Both the position numbers and the translations under genes were made by a program. Of a stretch of DNA of 6,461 bases, positions 1-5,891 are shown in pieces. The notes below the pieces were generated by a model. The model worked only from the letters and a program-made list of their open reading frames with translations. It made no database searches and was not told the DNA's origin. Positions within the stretch are counted from its first letter, which is position 1. Each line of letters starts with the position of its first letter. The stretch is from Deltaproteobacteria bacterium (GTDB lineage Bacteria > SAR324 > JACQKK01), in the NCBI GenBank assembly GCA_029858165.1, contig JAOUFO010000106.1, positions 1 through 6,461 of the forward strand, read 5' to 3'.

Positions 1-53
1 TCACCCTGGCGCGGTGGGCGCTGTAAAACCAAAAAATTGGGGGCTGTTTTTGC

Positions 54-977
54 TTACCCTTCCAGAGGAACCCGCCGGAAAGGGTTTTCCTCCGGGCGGC
101 CCAGGGAGCGGATTAAAGGCTCCTCATCGGCATAATAATAGCGCAATCCCAGTCGGCCCCCGGCGGTCAGGATGGCACTGGAGCGGGTGCCGAAGGTTTC
201 GGTTCGGATGAACACGGCCCCCATGGGGCCCGACAACTCAGTCCCGGTTTTTTCGGATGGGTCGGGGCCAGACAACTCAGTCCCGGTTTTTTCGGATGGG
301 TCGGGGCCAGACAACTCAGTCCCGGTTTTTTCAGATGGGCCGGACAACCCGGCCCCGGAAGGTTCCACATCCCGGAGAACAAAAGCCTCCTCCCCCAAAA
401 CAGGCTCCGGCCACTGGGCGTTCCGCAAAAACCGTTGCAGCCCGCCGATCAGGGCTTCTCCCGGCAAGCGGCGGCTGGCCTTCCAGAAAGCCAGGGAACG
501 GGCCACCTTGGGCCAGGAGACATCGTTTAACCCGGCGTTGCTGAGGGCATAACAACCGGGGGCCAAAGAAACCGGGGGGGTGTTGTCCAGGGAGGAATGG
601 CAGTAAAACCGCAAGGGTGAGCCAAACAGCACCGTGTAAGGCCGGTAGTCGGCGGGATTCAACCCTTCAAGCCAGCCCGCGGCCGCCTCCGGAGATTCCC
701 GGGCCAACAACCCCATGACGATTTCCCCGCGGGAGCGGGGGGGATCCGTAGGGGGCCGGGGACAGCCATACCGGTTGGTGATGGCCGCCATCAACCCATT
801 CTCGTTGACACCCATCCAGGTGCCCCCGGCGGACAAATCTTTTCCGCCCCATATCCGGGGGGAATCGTTCAACAAATGAGGGGGGGCCGTGGGTCGGGCG
901 TAGAATTCATCCCGATTGCCCGCCAACAGCAGAGGGCTTTCCGGGTGATCTTGGAAGGAAAGCAGAATCAGGCACAT
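54..977 (-). CDS. NRDE/TANGO2-family protein with internal tandem repeats
   Basis: Encodes about 307 residues of the NRDE (TANGO2-like, DUF833) family, which has an Ntn-hydrolase-like fold. Its biochemical role is unsettled; the eukaryotic relative TANGO2 has been linked to heme or lipid handling. Visible motifs are MCLILLSF at the N-terminus, the name-giving NRDE at residues 21-24, GGTWMGVN near 51-58, TNRY near 67-70, and FGTRSSAIL close to the C-terminus. An in-frame ATG lies 51 bases upstream at 1028. I chose the ATG at 977 because family members start with Met-Cys, and Cys2 is the presumed N-terminal nucleophile after Met removal. Neither start has a strong Shine-Dalgarno. Residues about 208-250 are a 13-residue repeat (SEKTGTELSGPDP) absent from ordinary members, placed just before the conserved GTRSS strand. 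The reading frame is intact. It is the last gene seen on this strand, and its link to the flagellar operon is positional only. Confidence 0.88.
   Translation of the reverse strand: MCLILLSFQDHPESPLLLAGNRDEFYARPTAPPHLLNDSPRIWGGKDLSAGGTWMGVNENGLMAAITNRYGCPRPPTDPPRSRGEIVMGLLARESPEAAAGWLEGLNPADYRPYTVLFGSPLRFYCHSSLDNTPPVSLAPGCYALSNAGLNDVSWPKVARSLAFWKASRRLPGEALIGGLQRFLRNAQWPEPVLGEEAFVLRDVEPSGAGLSGPSEKTGTELSGPDPSEKTGTELSGPDPSEKTGTELSGPMGAVFIRTETFGTRSSAILTAGGRLGLRYYYADEEPLIRSLGRPEENPFRRVPLEG
229..355. repeat. 39-bp in-frame tandem repeat inside the NRDE gene
   Basis: Units begin at 232, 271 and 310 (GACAACTCAG on the plus strand), a period of exactly 39 bases. A degenerate unit starts at 343 after a 33-base spacing, having lost two codons. 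The copies are nearly identical, with a cggatgg to cagatgg change in the third. The period is a multiple of three, so copy-number changes would keep the NRDE reading frame open. The encoded repeat is acidic and rich in Ser, Gly, Thr and Pro, typical of a flexible surface linker. Confidence 0.95.
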
Positions 978-1189
978 CCAGGGGGCCGGTGAACAGGTGA
1001 ACCCACAAAAAAAAATCCGGTCCCCCAAGGGGAATCCGGAACGGTCGGGTTGATGATCTTCAATGGAAGGCCGGTGCCATCCGGGACCACCACCCGCAGG
1101 AAAACGGATCGGCGGCCGACTTCTCCCTTATCGGGGGCAACCCCCGCCCAAACGGAAGCCGGGGGACCGGCGCAAACAGACAGCAACAC
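968..1189 (-). CDS. Short ORF overlapping the NRDE gene start (uncertain)
   Basis: A 73-residue ORF starts at GTG, with an AAGGA about 8 bases upstream as a plausible ribosome binding site. Its TGA lies inside the NRDE gene, a 10-base overlap with that gene's ATG, as in translationally coupled pairs. The N-terminus (LLSVCAGPPASVWA) is hydrophobic and ends in an Ala-rich stretch like a signal-peptide cleavage region, though it lacks the usual basic residues. Further on, SVFLRVVVPDG and WGTGFFFVG loosely recall the first strands of trypsin-like secreted proteases, so this may be the remnant of a longer exported protein. I do not recognise a family. It could equally be a chance ORF in GC-rich intergenic DNA. 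The 120 bases between it and fliW hold no gene. Confidence 0.3.
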   Translation of the reverse strand: MLLSVCAGPPASVWAGVAPDKGEVGRRSVFLRVVVPDGTGLPLKIINPTVPDSPWGTGFFFVGSPVHRPPGCA

Positions 1190-1268
1190 CGAAAGAATCC
1201 TTCAAGGACATGCCAAACGGCGGGGGGACATCCTTTTCCCCTCAGGCCGAACCAGATAAGACTCCCAG

Positions 1269-1304
1269 CCTGATTCAGCCAGGTTTTCCTGGAAGGGCAT
1301 CAGG
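1269..1304. other. Hairpin just downstream of fliW
   Basis: Two nested perfect stems are seen: CCTGAT (1269-1274) with ATCAGG (1299-1304), and CCAGG (1279-1283) with CCTGG (1288-1292) around a four-base loop. The element begins 5 bases after the fliW stop on the minus strand. No T-run follows it on that strand (ctgggagtcttatc), so it is not a standard intrinsic terminator. It may protect the 3' end of the fliW message or give weak termination. Confidence 0.55.
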
Positions 1305-1309
1305 CAGGG

Positions 1310-1816
1310 TTATCCGGCGGCGGCCACACGCACACTGGCCAGTTTGTTTTCCTTGCGGATGGCTTCTTTGTATTCCACCTCGTTTTCCGGCGAATCGGTA
1401 AACAGGGGGTGGCGTGTGGAAAATTTGGGCTCGTTCAGCACCAATTGCAATCCCACCCGGTTTGTTTTGTTGAGCACCAAAGGGCCTTGCAGATTCACGG
1501 TGACATCCATCACATTGGCCGCCATGGTGACAATCACATACACCTGAAGGTCATCCACATCCCCTACTTCCAGCCCCCGCACCTTTTCCTTTTTTACAGA
1601 AAACTGATATTCGGGCAGAATGTGGGCCGGGTCCACCACCACAAAGGCCAGGGAAGGATCATCCATGGATTGCATCCAGCTGAAAGGCTCCCCTATATCA
1701 TCTGAAATCACGGCAAAACGATGGCTTTCAGAAAACCCCAGCATTCCCTCCAACAAAGTGACCACCTGGCTTTCCTGAACTTCCACGCTGCCAAAACGTG
1801 TCGTTTGAATTTTCAT
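1310..1816 (-). CDS. fliW: Flagellar assembly factor FliW
   Basis: A 168-residue protein with the FliW layout: an N-terminal MKIQTTRFGSVEV strand, then LLEGMLGFSESHRFAVISD, then FSWMQSMDDPSLAFVVVDP, the most recognisable FliW segment (residues about 46-63). It ends with the strands LQVYVIVTMA and VTVNLQGPLVLN. In well-studied bacteria FliW is a cytoplasmic protein that binds either flagellin or CsrA. When flagellin is scarce FliW holds CsrA inactive, and when flagellin is plentiful CsrA is freed to repress flagellin translation. The position directly after csrA supports that partnership. The length is somewhat above the roughly 145 residues of Bacillus FliW, because of a C-terminal tail (KEAIRKENKLASVRVAAAG). 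The ribosome binding site is weak (AGGTAACGAGCC before ATG), so translation may depend on csrA coupling or on leader structure. Confidence 0.96.
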   Translation of the reverse strand: MKIQTTRFGSVEVQESQVVTLLEGMLGFSESHRFAVISDDIGEPFSWMQSMDDPSLAFVVVDPAHILPEYQFSVKKEKVRGLEVGDVDDLQVYVIVTMAANVMDVTVNLQGPLVLNKTNRVGLQLVLNEPKFSTRHPLFTDSPENEVEYKEAIRKENKLASVRVAAAG

Positions 1817-1843
1817 GGCTCGTTACCTAAATAATGGGTTGCC

Positions 1844-1887
1844 TTCAGAACCTGCCTGTCAACCGCGTTGACCGGGGGGGGTCTGAA
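1844..1887 (-). other. Nested stem-loop in the csrA-fliW gap
   Basis: The 87-base gap between csrA and fliW contains the perfect stem GTCAAC/GTTGAC with a 3-base loop (1858-1872). It is enclosed by TTCAGA (1844-1849) pairing with TCTGAA (1882-1887), plus two adjacent C-G pairs. A C-tract lies within the outer loop. No U-tract follows, so this is not a terminator. It could present or hide the weak fliW ribosome binding site or separate csrA from fliW expression. The function is inferred. Confidence 0.45.
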
Positions 1888-1903
1888 ACACCTCCAGCGG
1901 GGT

Positions 1904-2137
1904 TTAGTTCCTTTTTTTAAGGAAGTCCCCGATGGTTTTTAAAGTGAGCGGCGCCTTGGACGCCGCCCGCTTGTTTTCCTCATGAATCCGGATATAGACC
2001 TCTTCCCGGTGAATGGCGTATTTCTTGGGGGCTTCAATGCCCACCCGGGCCTGCTTGCCCTTTATTTCAATCACATGAATCTTGATATCATCGCCAATGG
2101 TAATGCTTTCACCGGCTTTCCTGGTCAAAATCAACAT
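1904..2137 (-). CDS. csrA: Carbon storage regulator CsrA
   Basis: A 77-residue CsrA/RsmA homodimeric RNA-binding protein that recognises GGA motifs, usually in hairpin loops near ribosome binding sites. The sequence follows the family closely: MLILTRKAGESITIGDDIKIHVIEIKGKQARVGIEAPKKYAIHR with Leu4 and Arg44, the residues known to contact RNA. The helix that follows carries Asn55, the position implicated in FliW binding in Bacillus. The C-terminal tail (KRAASKAPLTLKTIGDFLKKRN) makes it longer than the 61-residue enterobacterial form, as is common where CsrA is paired with FliW. The start at 2137 has a good GGAGG Shine-Dalgarno about 7 bases upstream. That site is itself a GGA motif, so CsrA could block its own translation. 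The gene sits between flgL and fliW with no terminator visible on either side. Confidence 0.97.
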   Translation of the reverse strand: MLILTRKAGESITIGDDIKIHVIEIKGKQARVGIEAPKKYAIHREEVYIRIHEENKRAASKAPLTLKTIGDFLKKRN

Positions 2138-2288
2138 ATCAGCCCTCCATGGCCTTAAAAGAAAACTTCAACAAAAGTGACCTTTCCATTCTTAGTTCAG
2201 GCGGGGGGTCCCCCCCTTGCAACATCCTCCTGACCCGAAGTCCATCTCCTCATCCGGTAGTTGGATATATCCAAAATCCGTACCCTCC
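2138..2288 (-). promoter_or_regulatory. GGA-rich csrA leader, candidate CsrA autoregulation region
   Basis: Read on the minus strand, these 151 bases upstream of csrA contain 11 GGA triplets, including tandem AGGAGGA and the csrA Shine-Dalgarno. The plus-strand TCC positions are 2146, 2185, 2209, 2225, 2228, 2241, 2247, 2253, 2270, 2277 and 2286. GGGTC and GACCC (about 2207-2236) can form a 5-bp stem whose loop holds the AGGAGGA pair. GGA is the core of CsrA binding sites. Autoregulation or a sponge-like role is inferred; no terminator or promoter is evident here. Confidence 0.4.
2261..2274. repeat. Perfect 14-bp palindrome upstream of csrA
   Basis: TTGGATATATCCAA is its own reverse complement. 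It lies in the flgL-csrA gap, about 125 bases before the csrA ATG. As DNA it could be an operator for a dimeric regulator. As RNA it would form a 5-bp stem with a TATA loop that hides one GGA. No assignment is possible from sequence alone. Confidence 0.5.
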
Positions 2289-2313
2289 GGCAGCGATACG
2301 ATCTTTTTTTTTA

Positions 2314-2832
2314 CTATTTTAAAAAGTTCAGCAAAGACGGCTGCACCAGACGGCTTCCGGTATCCAGGGAAGCCTTATGGCGGATATCCGCCAGATTCAT
2401 TTCCACCGCCGCCTCGGCAAAATCCAGGTCTTCCAGATCGCTCATTTGCTGGGTTTTGGTTCCTTCCTGATCCGTCAGTTTTTCCAGATGGGCATCCATT
2501 TCCTTGCGGGTGCCCCCCACCTCGGCCCGTTTCAGCAGCAATTGTTCATGGGCATGGTCCAGGTCATCCAGTCTGTTCCGCAGCACCTCCGGGTCGTTGG
2601 TTTCCAACCCCCGCTTTACCGCGAACAGCAAAGAGAATATGTCCACCGATTCCGGCAGGGCGTCGTTGTGAAAAAACACCTCCCGCCCGGTCAGGTTCAG
2701 GGGCACCAGGGTGCCCTCCCCGGTGGGCACCATTCGTTTTTCGTCATTTCCCCGGTAGGCGATGGGCGGATTGGGCGCAAAGGTAAAAGTCAGCCCTTCC
2801 GGGTATTCCAGGGGCCGCCCTCGGCATTTTTT
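2314..2832 (-). CDS. flgL: FlgL C-terminal portion (shifted frame)
   Basis: This is the downstream part of flgL, in the -1 frame relative to the upstream part. It has no stop from 2832 to the TAG at 2314. The residues read LEYPEGLTFTFAPNPPIAYRGND, followed by a helical C-terminal region (VDIFSLLFAVKRGLETNDPEVLRNRLDDLDHAHEQLL and SDLEDLDFAEAAVEMN). This is the typical FlgL coiled-coil end that packs against the N-terminal helices in the axial core. Adding or re-reading one base joins it to the N-terminal part to give a FlgL of about 410 residues. An internal ATG at 2733 exists but has no sensible role on its own, since the piece lacks the N-terminal D0 half. Treated alone it would look like a hypothetical protein. 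Identification as FlgL rests on position and C-terminal pattern. Confidence 0.85.
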   Translation of the reverse strand, partial: KKCRGRPLEYPEGLTFTFAPNPPIAYRGNDEKRMVPTGEGTLVPLNLTGREVFFHNDALPESVDIFSLLFAVKRGLETNDPEVLRNRLDDLDHAHEQLLLKRAEVGGTRKEMDAHLEKLTDQEGTKTQQMSDLEDLDFAEAAVEMNLADIRHKASLDTGSRLVQPSLLNFLK

Positions 2833-3545
2833 TGGGGGCCGGTCATCCGCAAAGTCACCTTGTCGCTGGGTTGGCCTTTGGGGTTGACCATTTCGTTGGA
2901 GGTCAACAGGGTGTTTTCCTTGCTCCAGGTTTCTCCGTTGTCATCCGATACCGCATAGCGGGCCTGCCCCAGGGGGCCGGGGTGGGTCACCCGCAGAATA
3001 TAAGGGTGGGTGGAATATCCCCGGAAATCCGCCTGAAAGCCGTCCAGGACCACCGGGCCGCCGGAGGGTTCCAGCCCCACCAGGGCGGTTTGGGTTTCCG
3101 GGTTGGTTTCCAGGGGACGGGTGTAGGTTTGGGTGCCGGAAAACATAAACAGTTTGCCGTTCATGGAATTTCCGGAATTCACCATTCCGTCAATGATGGC
3201 CTGAATCTCCTTGCCCGTCAGCCGCCGGGTCGCCTCATCGGCGCTGTCGTTGGCCTGGGCCAGAACCAGGCTTTTGGCCTCCTTCATCAGGTCCGCCATG
3301 TGGGCCAGTTCGGCCTCATACCGGTCCAGCCACACAAAATCGGAATTGATGTTGCGCTTGGTGGCATCCATGTAACTCAGACTGGTGCGGTAATCCTGTA
3401 CCTGGGTGGCCCCGATGGGGTCATCGGACAAACGATGGATCCGCTTGCCGGAGGCCATGCCCTCCTGCAGGTTCTGCATCTTATCCGCATTGTTGGCGAT
3501 GTTGCGGAGGATGGAATGTTGTTTTGTAAGGTCTGTCACACGCAT
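2790..3545 (-). CDS. flgL: FlgL, hook-filament junction protein (N-terminal portion, frame disrupted)
   Basis: FlgL (HAP3) is an exported axial protein between FlgK and the filament. The N-terminus MRVTDLTKQHSILRNIANNADKMQNLQEGMASGKRIHRLSDDPIGATQVQDYR is the classic flagellin-like D0/D1 pattern, with the conserved SGKRI..LSDDP block. An ATG nine bases upstream (3554) would add MNA. I prefer 3545 because MRVT is the usual family start and a weak GGGA is better spaced from it. The hypervariable middle (RPLETNPETQ, YSTHPYILRVTHPG) follows. The frame ends at a TGA (2790) after about 251 residues, in WNTRKG, while the true continuation is in the -1 frame. The gene starts 47 bases after flgK stops, in the same operon. 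It is either a real frameshift, a homopolymer sequence error, or a recoded gene. Confidence 0.9.
   Translation of the reverse strand: MRVTDLTKQHSILRNIANNADKMQNLQEGMASGKRIHRLSDDPIGATQVQDYRTSLSYMDATKRNINSDFVWLDRYEAELAHMADLMKEAKSLVLAQANDSADEATRRLTGKEIQAIIDGMVNSGNSMNGKLFMFSGTQTYTRPLETNPETQTALVGLEPSGGPVVLDGFQADFRGYSTHPYILRVTHPGPLGQARYAVSDDNGETWSKENTLLTSNEMVNPKGQPSDKVTLRMTGPQKNAEGGPWNTRKG
2827..2833 (-). other. A7 run: candidate frameshift or slippage site in flgL
   Basis: In mRNA sense the zero frame reads CAA AAA AAT, which contains the heptamer A_AAA_AAT, a possible -1 slippery pattern. Moving back one base here gives AAA AAA TGC and enters the open frame that encodes the FlgL C-terminus. Polymerase slippage adding an eighth A would have the same effect. 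A nearby C4 run (2811-2814) is an alternative: one extra C there would give NAEGGPLEYPEGL, arguably a more natural protein. A plain mutation or base-call error in either run is the simplest explanation. Confidence 0.5.
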
Positions 3546-3592
3546 GGCATTCATCCCGGGGTCGGCCCCGGTTCCGGTTGGATGTGTCCCGC

Positions 3593-5281
3593 TTACATTC
3601 TGATGACCGTCTGGGTCATTTCATCCACGGTGGATATAAATTTGGAGGCGGCTTCAAAACCGCGTTGGTACTGCACCATGTCCGCCACCTCCTCATCCAT
3701 GTTCACCGATGAGGTTTCATCCCGCATTTTCTGGAACTGGTCCATCACCAGCTTCTGGTTGGACCGTTCGGCCTGGGATCGGTTCACCTCCAGGCCCAAT
3801 TGGGCCAGCAAACCGTTGTAATACTCGTCATAGGTTACTGAATCATCCTGCATGGTGGGGCTGAATTGCAGGGAATTGATGGCCAGAGCCGTTGTGTTGT
3901 CCCCCGGAACCATGTCCTTTCCGGTGGAGATTTTGTTCGGTTCGGCTTTCAGCCGGGGATTGAGGTGAATATCCTCCGCCCCTTTCAGGGTTTCAAAAAA
4001 GTTGTTAAACCCCATCACCACCGAAAATTCACTTTCATCCTGGCTGATAAAAAACGTTTTGCCGTTACCGGCTTCCAGGTTGACGCTTCCTTCACGGTTC
4101 AGCCGGGCCTGAAAATCCCCCCCCTCCCCCGCGGTCTGGTTGATCCGGGCCACAATGTCCTTTAAGGTATCCTGTCCGGCGGTGATCTGGATGGCGTAGG
4201 CTTTGTCCAGGGTTCTGTCTGCGTTCACCATCTGGACCACGAATTTTCCATCTTTTAGAAAAGGCAGGGGTTTCACCTGGGCATCGGCTTTCAGGGCAAA
4301 AGAACTGTTCAGCTTTTCGTGGGCGGAATTGATTCCTGTTCCGGTGTTGTGCAGCCGGTTGATTTTGTAAGACAGTTCTCCGGCCAGTTCATCCAGTTTT
4401 CCCTGATAGCCGGGCAGAATGCCGTCCCGCAGGCGGAACATCTCCCCCAATTCTCCCTGGCGCAGAATATCGGTCAGGTCCCGGCTGATCCCGGCGGGGT
4501 CAACCCCCCGCAAACGAAACATGCCCAGTTCCTCATTTTGCAAAGAGGCCTCCACCCGGTTGGGATGGCGGCCCACCACCAGGGGCCAGCCGCCCCCCAG
4601 GGAAACATTCAGGGCGCCATCCTGTTCCACGGTGTCTATCTGGACCAGTTTGGAAAGCTCCTTCAGGGTTTTTTCCCTTTCGTCCTTCAGGTCGTTGGCC
4701 TCCCCCTGGCCCCGGTCCGTTTGCTGGATGGCCTCATTCTGGCGGGCCAGCTGGGTGGCCATCTGGTTCACCATTTCCACCCGTTCGGATATGCGGGCAT
4801 TGAGTTCCTTGCGGATCAACTGGGTGTTGCTGCGGGTCTCCTGCAACCGGTTGGCCAGGGATTCGGCCCGGGTGATCAGTTCCACCCGGTACATTTCGCC
4901 TTCCGGGTTGGTGGCCAGGTGTGCCCAGGCATCCCAGAATTCATTCATGGCGTGGCGGATGCCGTTGCCTTCCATTTCGTTAAACACATGTTCCAGCTTT
5001 CCCAGAACATTTTCCCGGATATCCAGGGTTCCCCCCTTGCTTTGCTCTCCGATGAGCCGCTGGGAGGTAAACTGGTCCGCCACCCGGGCCACTCCCCGCA
5101 CATCGGCGCCCATGCCGAATTTATCCCGGCGGGGGTGCTGTTCTTCCAGTTCCACCCGTTGGCGGCTGTAGTTTTCGTTGTTGATGTTGGCGATGTTGTG
5201 GCCGGACACACTCATCCCTGACTGCTGGCCCAGAAGGGCCCGCTTTCCCATGTCAAGTTGGCTGAAAAGGCTGCTGCTCAT
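3593..5281 (-). CDS. flgK: FlgK, hook-associated protein 1
   Basis: A 562-residue FlgK (HAP1), an exported axial protein that caps the hook and joins it to FlgL. The N-terminal D0 motif is clear: GQQSGMSVSGHNIANINNENYSRQRVEL (residues about 18-45), shared by rod, hook and HAP proteins. Next come the FlgK-specific helical D1 stretches (VFNEMEGNGIRHAMNEFWDAWAHLATNPE, then the long coiled region around RKELNARISERVEMVNQMATQLARQNEAI). A variable middle with GDFQARLNREGSVNLEAGNGKTFFISQDES follows. The C-terminus SSVNMDEEVADMVQYQRGFEAASKFISTVDEMTQTVIRM is the diagnostic end, matching the LDEE...YQ..Y.A.....T.DEM pattern. Length is usual for the family. The start at 5281 has no good Shine-Dalgarno (CCCGGACACC before ATG). 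Its chaperone gene flgN lies 55 bases upstream. Confidence 0.97.
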   Translation of the reverse strand: MSSSLFSQLDMGKRALLGQQSGMSVSGHNIANINNENYSRQRVELEEQHPRRDKFGMGADVRGVARVADQFTSQRLIGEQSKGGTLDIRENVLGKLEHVFNEMEGNGIRHAMNEFWDAWAHLATNPEGEMYRVELITRAESLANRLQETRSNTQLIRKELNARISERVEMVNQMATQLARQNEAIQQTDRGQGEANDLKDEREKTLKELSKLVQIDTVEQDGALNVSLGGGWPLVVGRHPNRVEASLQNEELGMFRLRGVDPAGISRDLTDILRQGELGEMFRLRDGILPGYQGKLDELAGELSYKINRLHNTGTGINSAHEKLNSSFALKADAQVKPLPFLKDGKFVVQMVNADRTLDKAYAIQITAGQDTLKDIVARINQTAGEGGDFQARLNREGSVNLEAGNGKTFFISQDESEFSVVMGFNNFFETLKGAEDIHLNPRLKAEPNKISTGKDMVPGDNTTALAINSLQFSPTMQDDSVTYDEYYNGLLAQLGLEVNRSQAERSNQKLVMDQFQKMRDETSSVNMDEEVADMVQYQRGFEAASKFISTVDEMTQTVIRM

Positions 5282-5336
5282 GGTGTCCGGGGGTGGAAAA
5301 CCTGCCCCCCTGTGTGGGAGGCAGAAGGTTGGCTCA
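5282..5336 (-). promoter_or_regulatory. flgN-flgK gap with competing G/C-tract stems
   Basis: In mRNA sense a G6 run is flanked upstream by CCTCCC and downstream by CCCCC, the latter directly before GGACACC and the flgK ATG. The G-run could pair with either C-tract, making two mutually exclusive stems. The flgK start lacks a clear Shine-Dalgarno, so local folding may set its initiation rate. Inferred only. Confidence 0.3.
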
Positions 5337-5831
5337 TCAAACGGATATATGACGCATGGCTGGGGGTTGAGAGTTGATCCGCCCCTGGCCGGTATAGGTT
5401 TTGTTGGTACGCACCGCCTCTTTGATGGTTTCCAGGGTGGCGTTGACCGCTTTCAGACGGGCCGCGGCATTTTGAGAGGTTCTTTGGGCCCCGGCCTGGA
5501 TTTGTTCCACAAGTTCCATCAACCGGCCATGGCAATCCATCAGGGCTTTCCCCAAGGGGTCCGGGGCGGCCGCGGCCAGGTTGCGCAGGGTCAGTTCTTC
5601 CCCCTGCAAACCCCGGGACCCGGCAATTTTTTCCACCAGGGCCTGCCGTTCGGTTTCCAAAACCCCGATGGCCTTGGCCTTGGCGTTTTTGGCTCCCTGA
5701 CATTGAAGCAAGGCTTTGCTGGTCATCTCCCCATCCCGGGCCAGTTCATCTTCCAACAGGCCGTGCAGATCCCCGTACAGGATGATCTCCCGTTGCAGGA
5801 CGGCAAGCAGTTGTTCAAGCAGGGCTTCCAT
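5337..5831 (-). CDS. flgN: FlgN-type flagellar export chaperone
   Basis: A small all-helical protein of about 164 residues. FlgN is a cytoplasmic chaperone that binds the C-termini of FlgK and FlgL and delivers them to the flagellar type III export gate. The sequence shows long amphipathic helices typical of FlgN: MEALLEQLLAVLQREIILYGDLHGLLEDELA, then ALVEKIAGSRGLQGEELTLRNLAAAAPDPLGKALMDCHGRLMELVEQIQ, and RTSQNAAARLKAVNATLETIKEAVRTNKTYTGQGRI. The N-terminal LL..L..E...Y..L..LL..E pattern and the C-terminal N....L..I....TYT..G end are characteristic. An ATG at 5840 directly abuts the GGAGG (5841-5845) and so cannot be served by it. The ATG at 5831, nine bases past the GGAGG, is the better start. 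Placement between flgM and flgK is the usual order. Confidence 0.92.
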   Translation of the reverse strand: MEALLEQLLAVLQREIILYGDLHGLLEDELARDGEMTSKALLQCQGAKNAKAKAIGVLETERQALVEKIAGSRGLQGEELTLRNLAAAAPDPLGKALMDCHGRLMELVEQIQAGAQRTSQNAAARLKAVNATLETIKEAVRTNKTYTGQGRINSQPPAMRHISV

Positions 5832-5870
5832 TGGAATCATCCTCCGATTGACACACTGCGGTCTTGGATG

Positions 5871-5886
5871 CCCCCTTTAAAGGGGG
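5871..5886. repeat. Perfect 16-bp palindrome before flgN
   Basis: CCCCCTTTAAAGGGGG is fully self-complementary. In RNA it can form a very stable GC stem, GCCCCC/GGGGGC, around a CTTTAAA loop. It lies 25 bases upstream of the flgN Shine-Dalgarno. Possible roles are an RNA-processing or stability hairpin, or one copy of a dispersed intergenic repeat. I cannot test copy number here. Confidence 0.6.
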
Positions 5887-5891
5887 GCGTT

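Noticed and set aside
1..53. CCAA-TTTT-TTGG followed by TTTT after the NRDE gene as a terminator
   Set aside because: Only a 4-bp, half A-T stem; too weak to call with confidence.
229..355. Tandem repeats considered as a CRISPR array
   Set aside because: The units are contiguous, with no unique spacers, and are in frame within a coding gene.
1120..1145. CCCGATAA on the minus strand near 1125-1135 resembling a sigma-28 -10 element for the NRDE gene
   Set aside because: The sequence at the matching -35 distance (cgtttggg) does not resemble TAAAGTTT, so only half the promoter is present.
2215..2240. AGGAGGATGTTGC upstream of csrA as a possible sigma-54 promoter
   Set aside because: The GG to GC spacing is 8 bases rather than the required 10, and the TGGCAC element is missing.
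2217..2786. Plus-strand 189-residue frame across the end of flgL
   Set aside because: Very rich in Pro, Arg and Ser, with no domain pattern. The minus strand here has a clear FlgL C-terminus.
4319..5221. Long plus-strand open frames opposite flgK, and similar ones opposite flgL and flgM
   Set aside because: They are antisense shadows of strongly supported minus-strand genes, with unnatural compositions (rich in His, Gln, Gly, Phe, Pro) and no recognisable domains.
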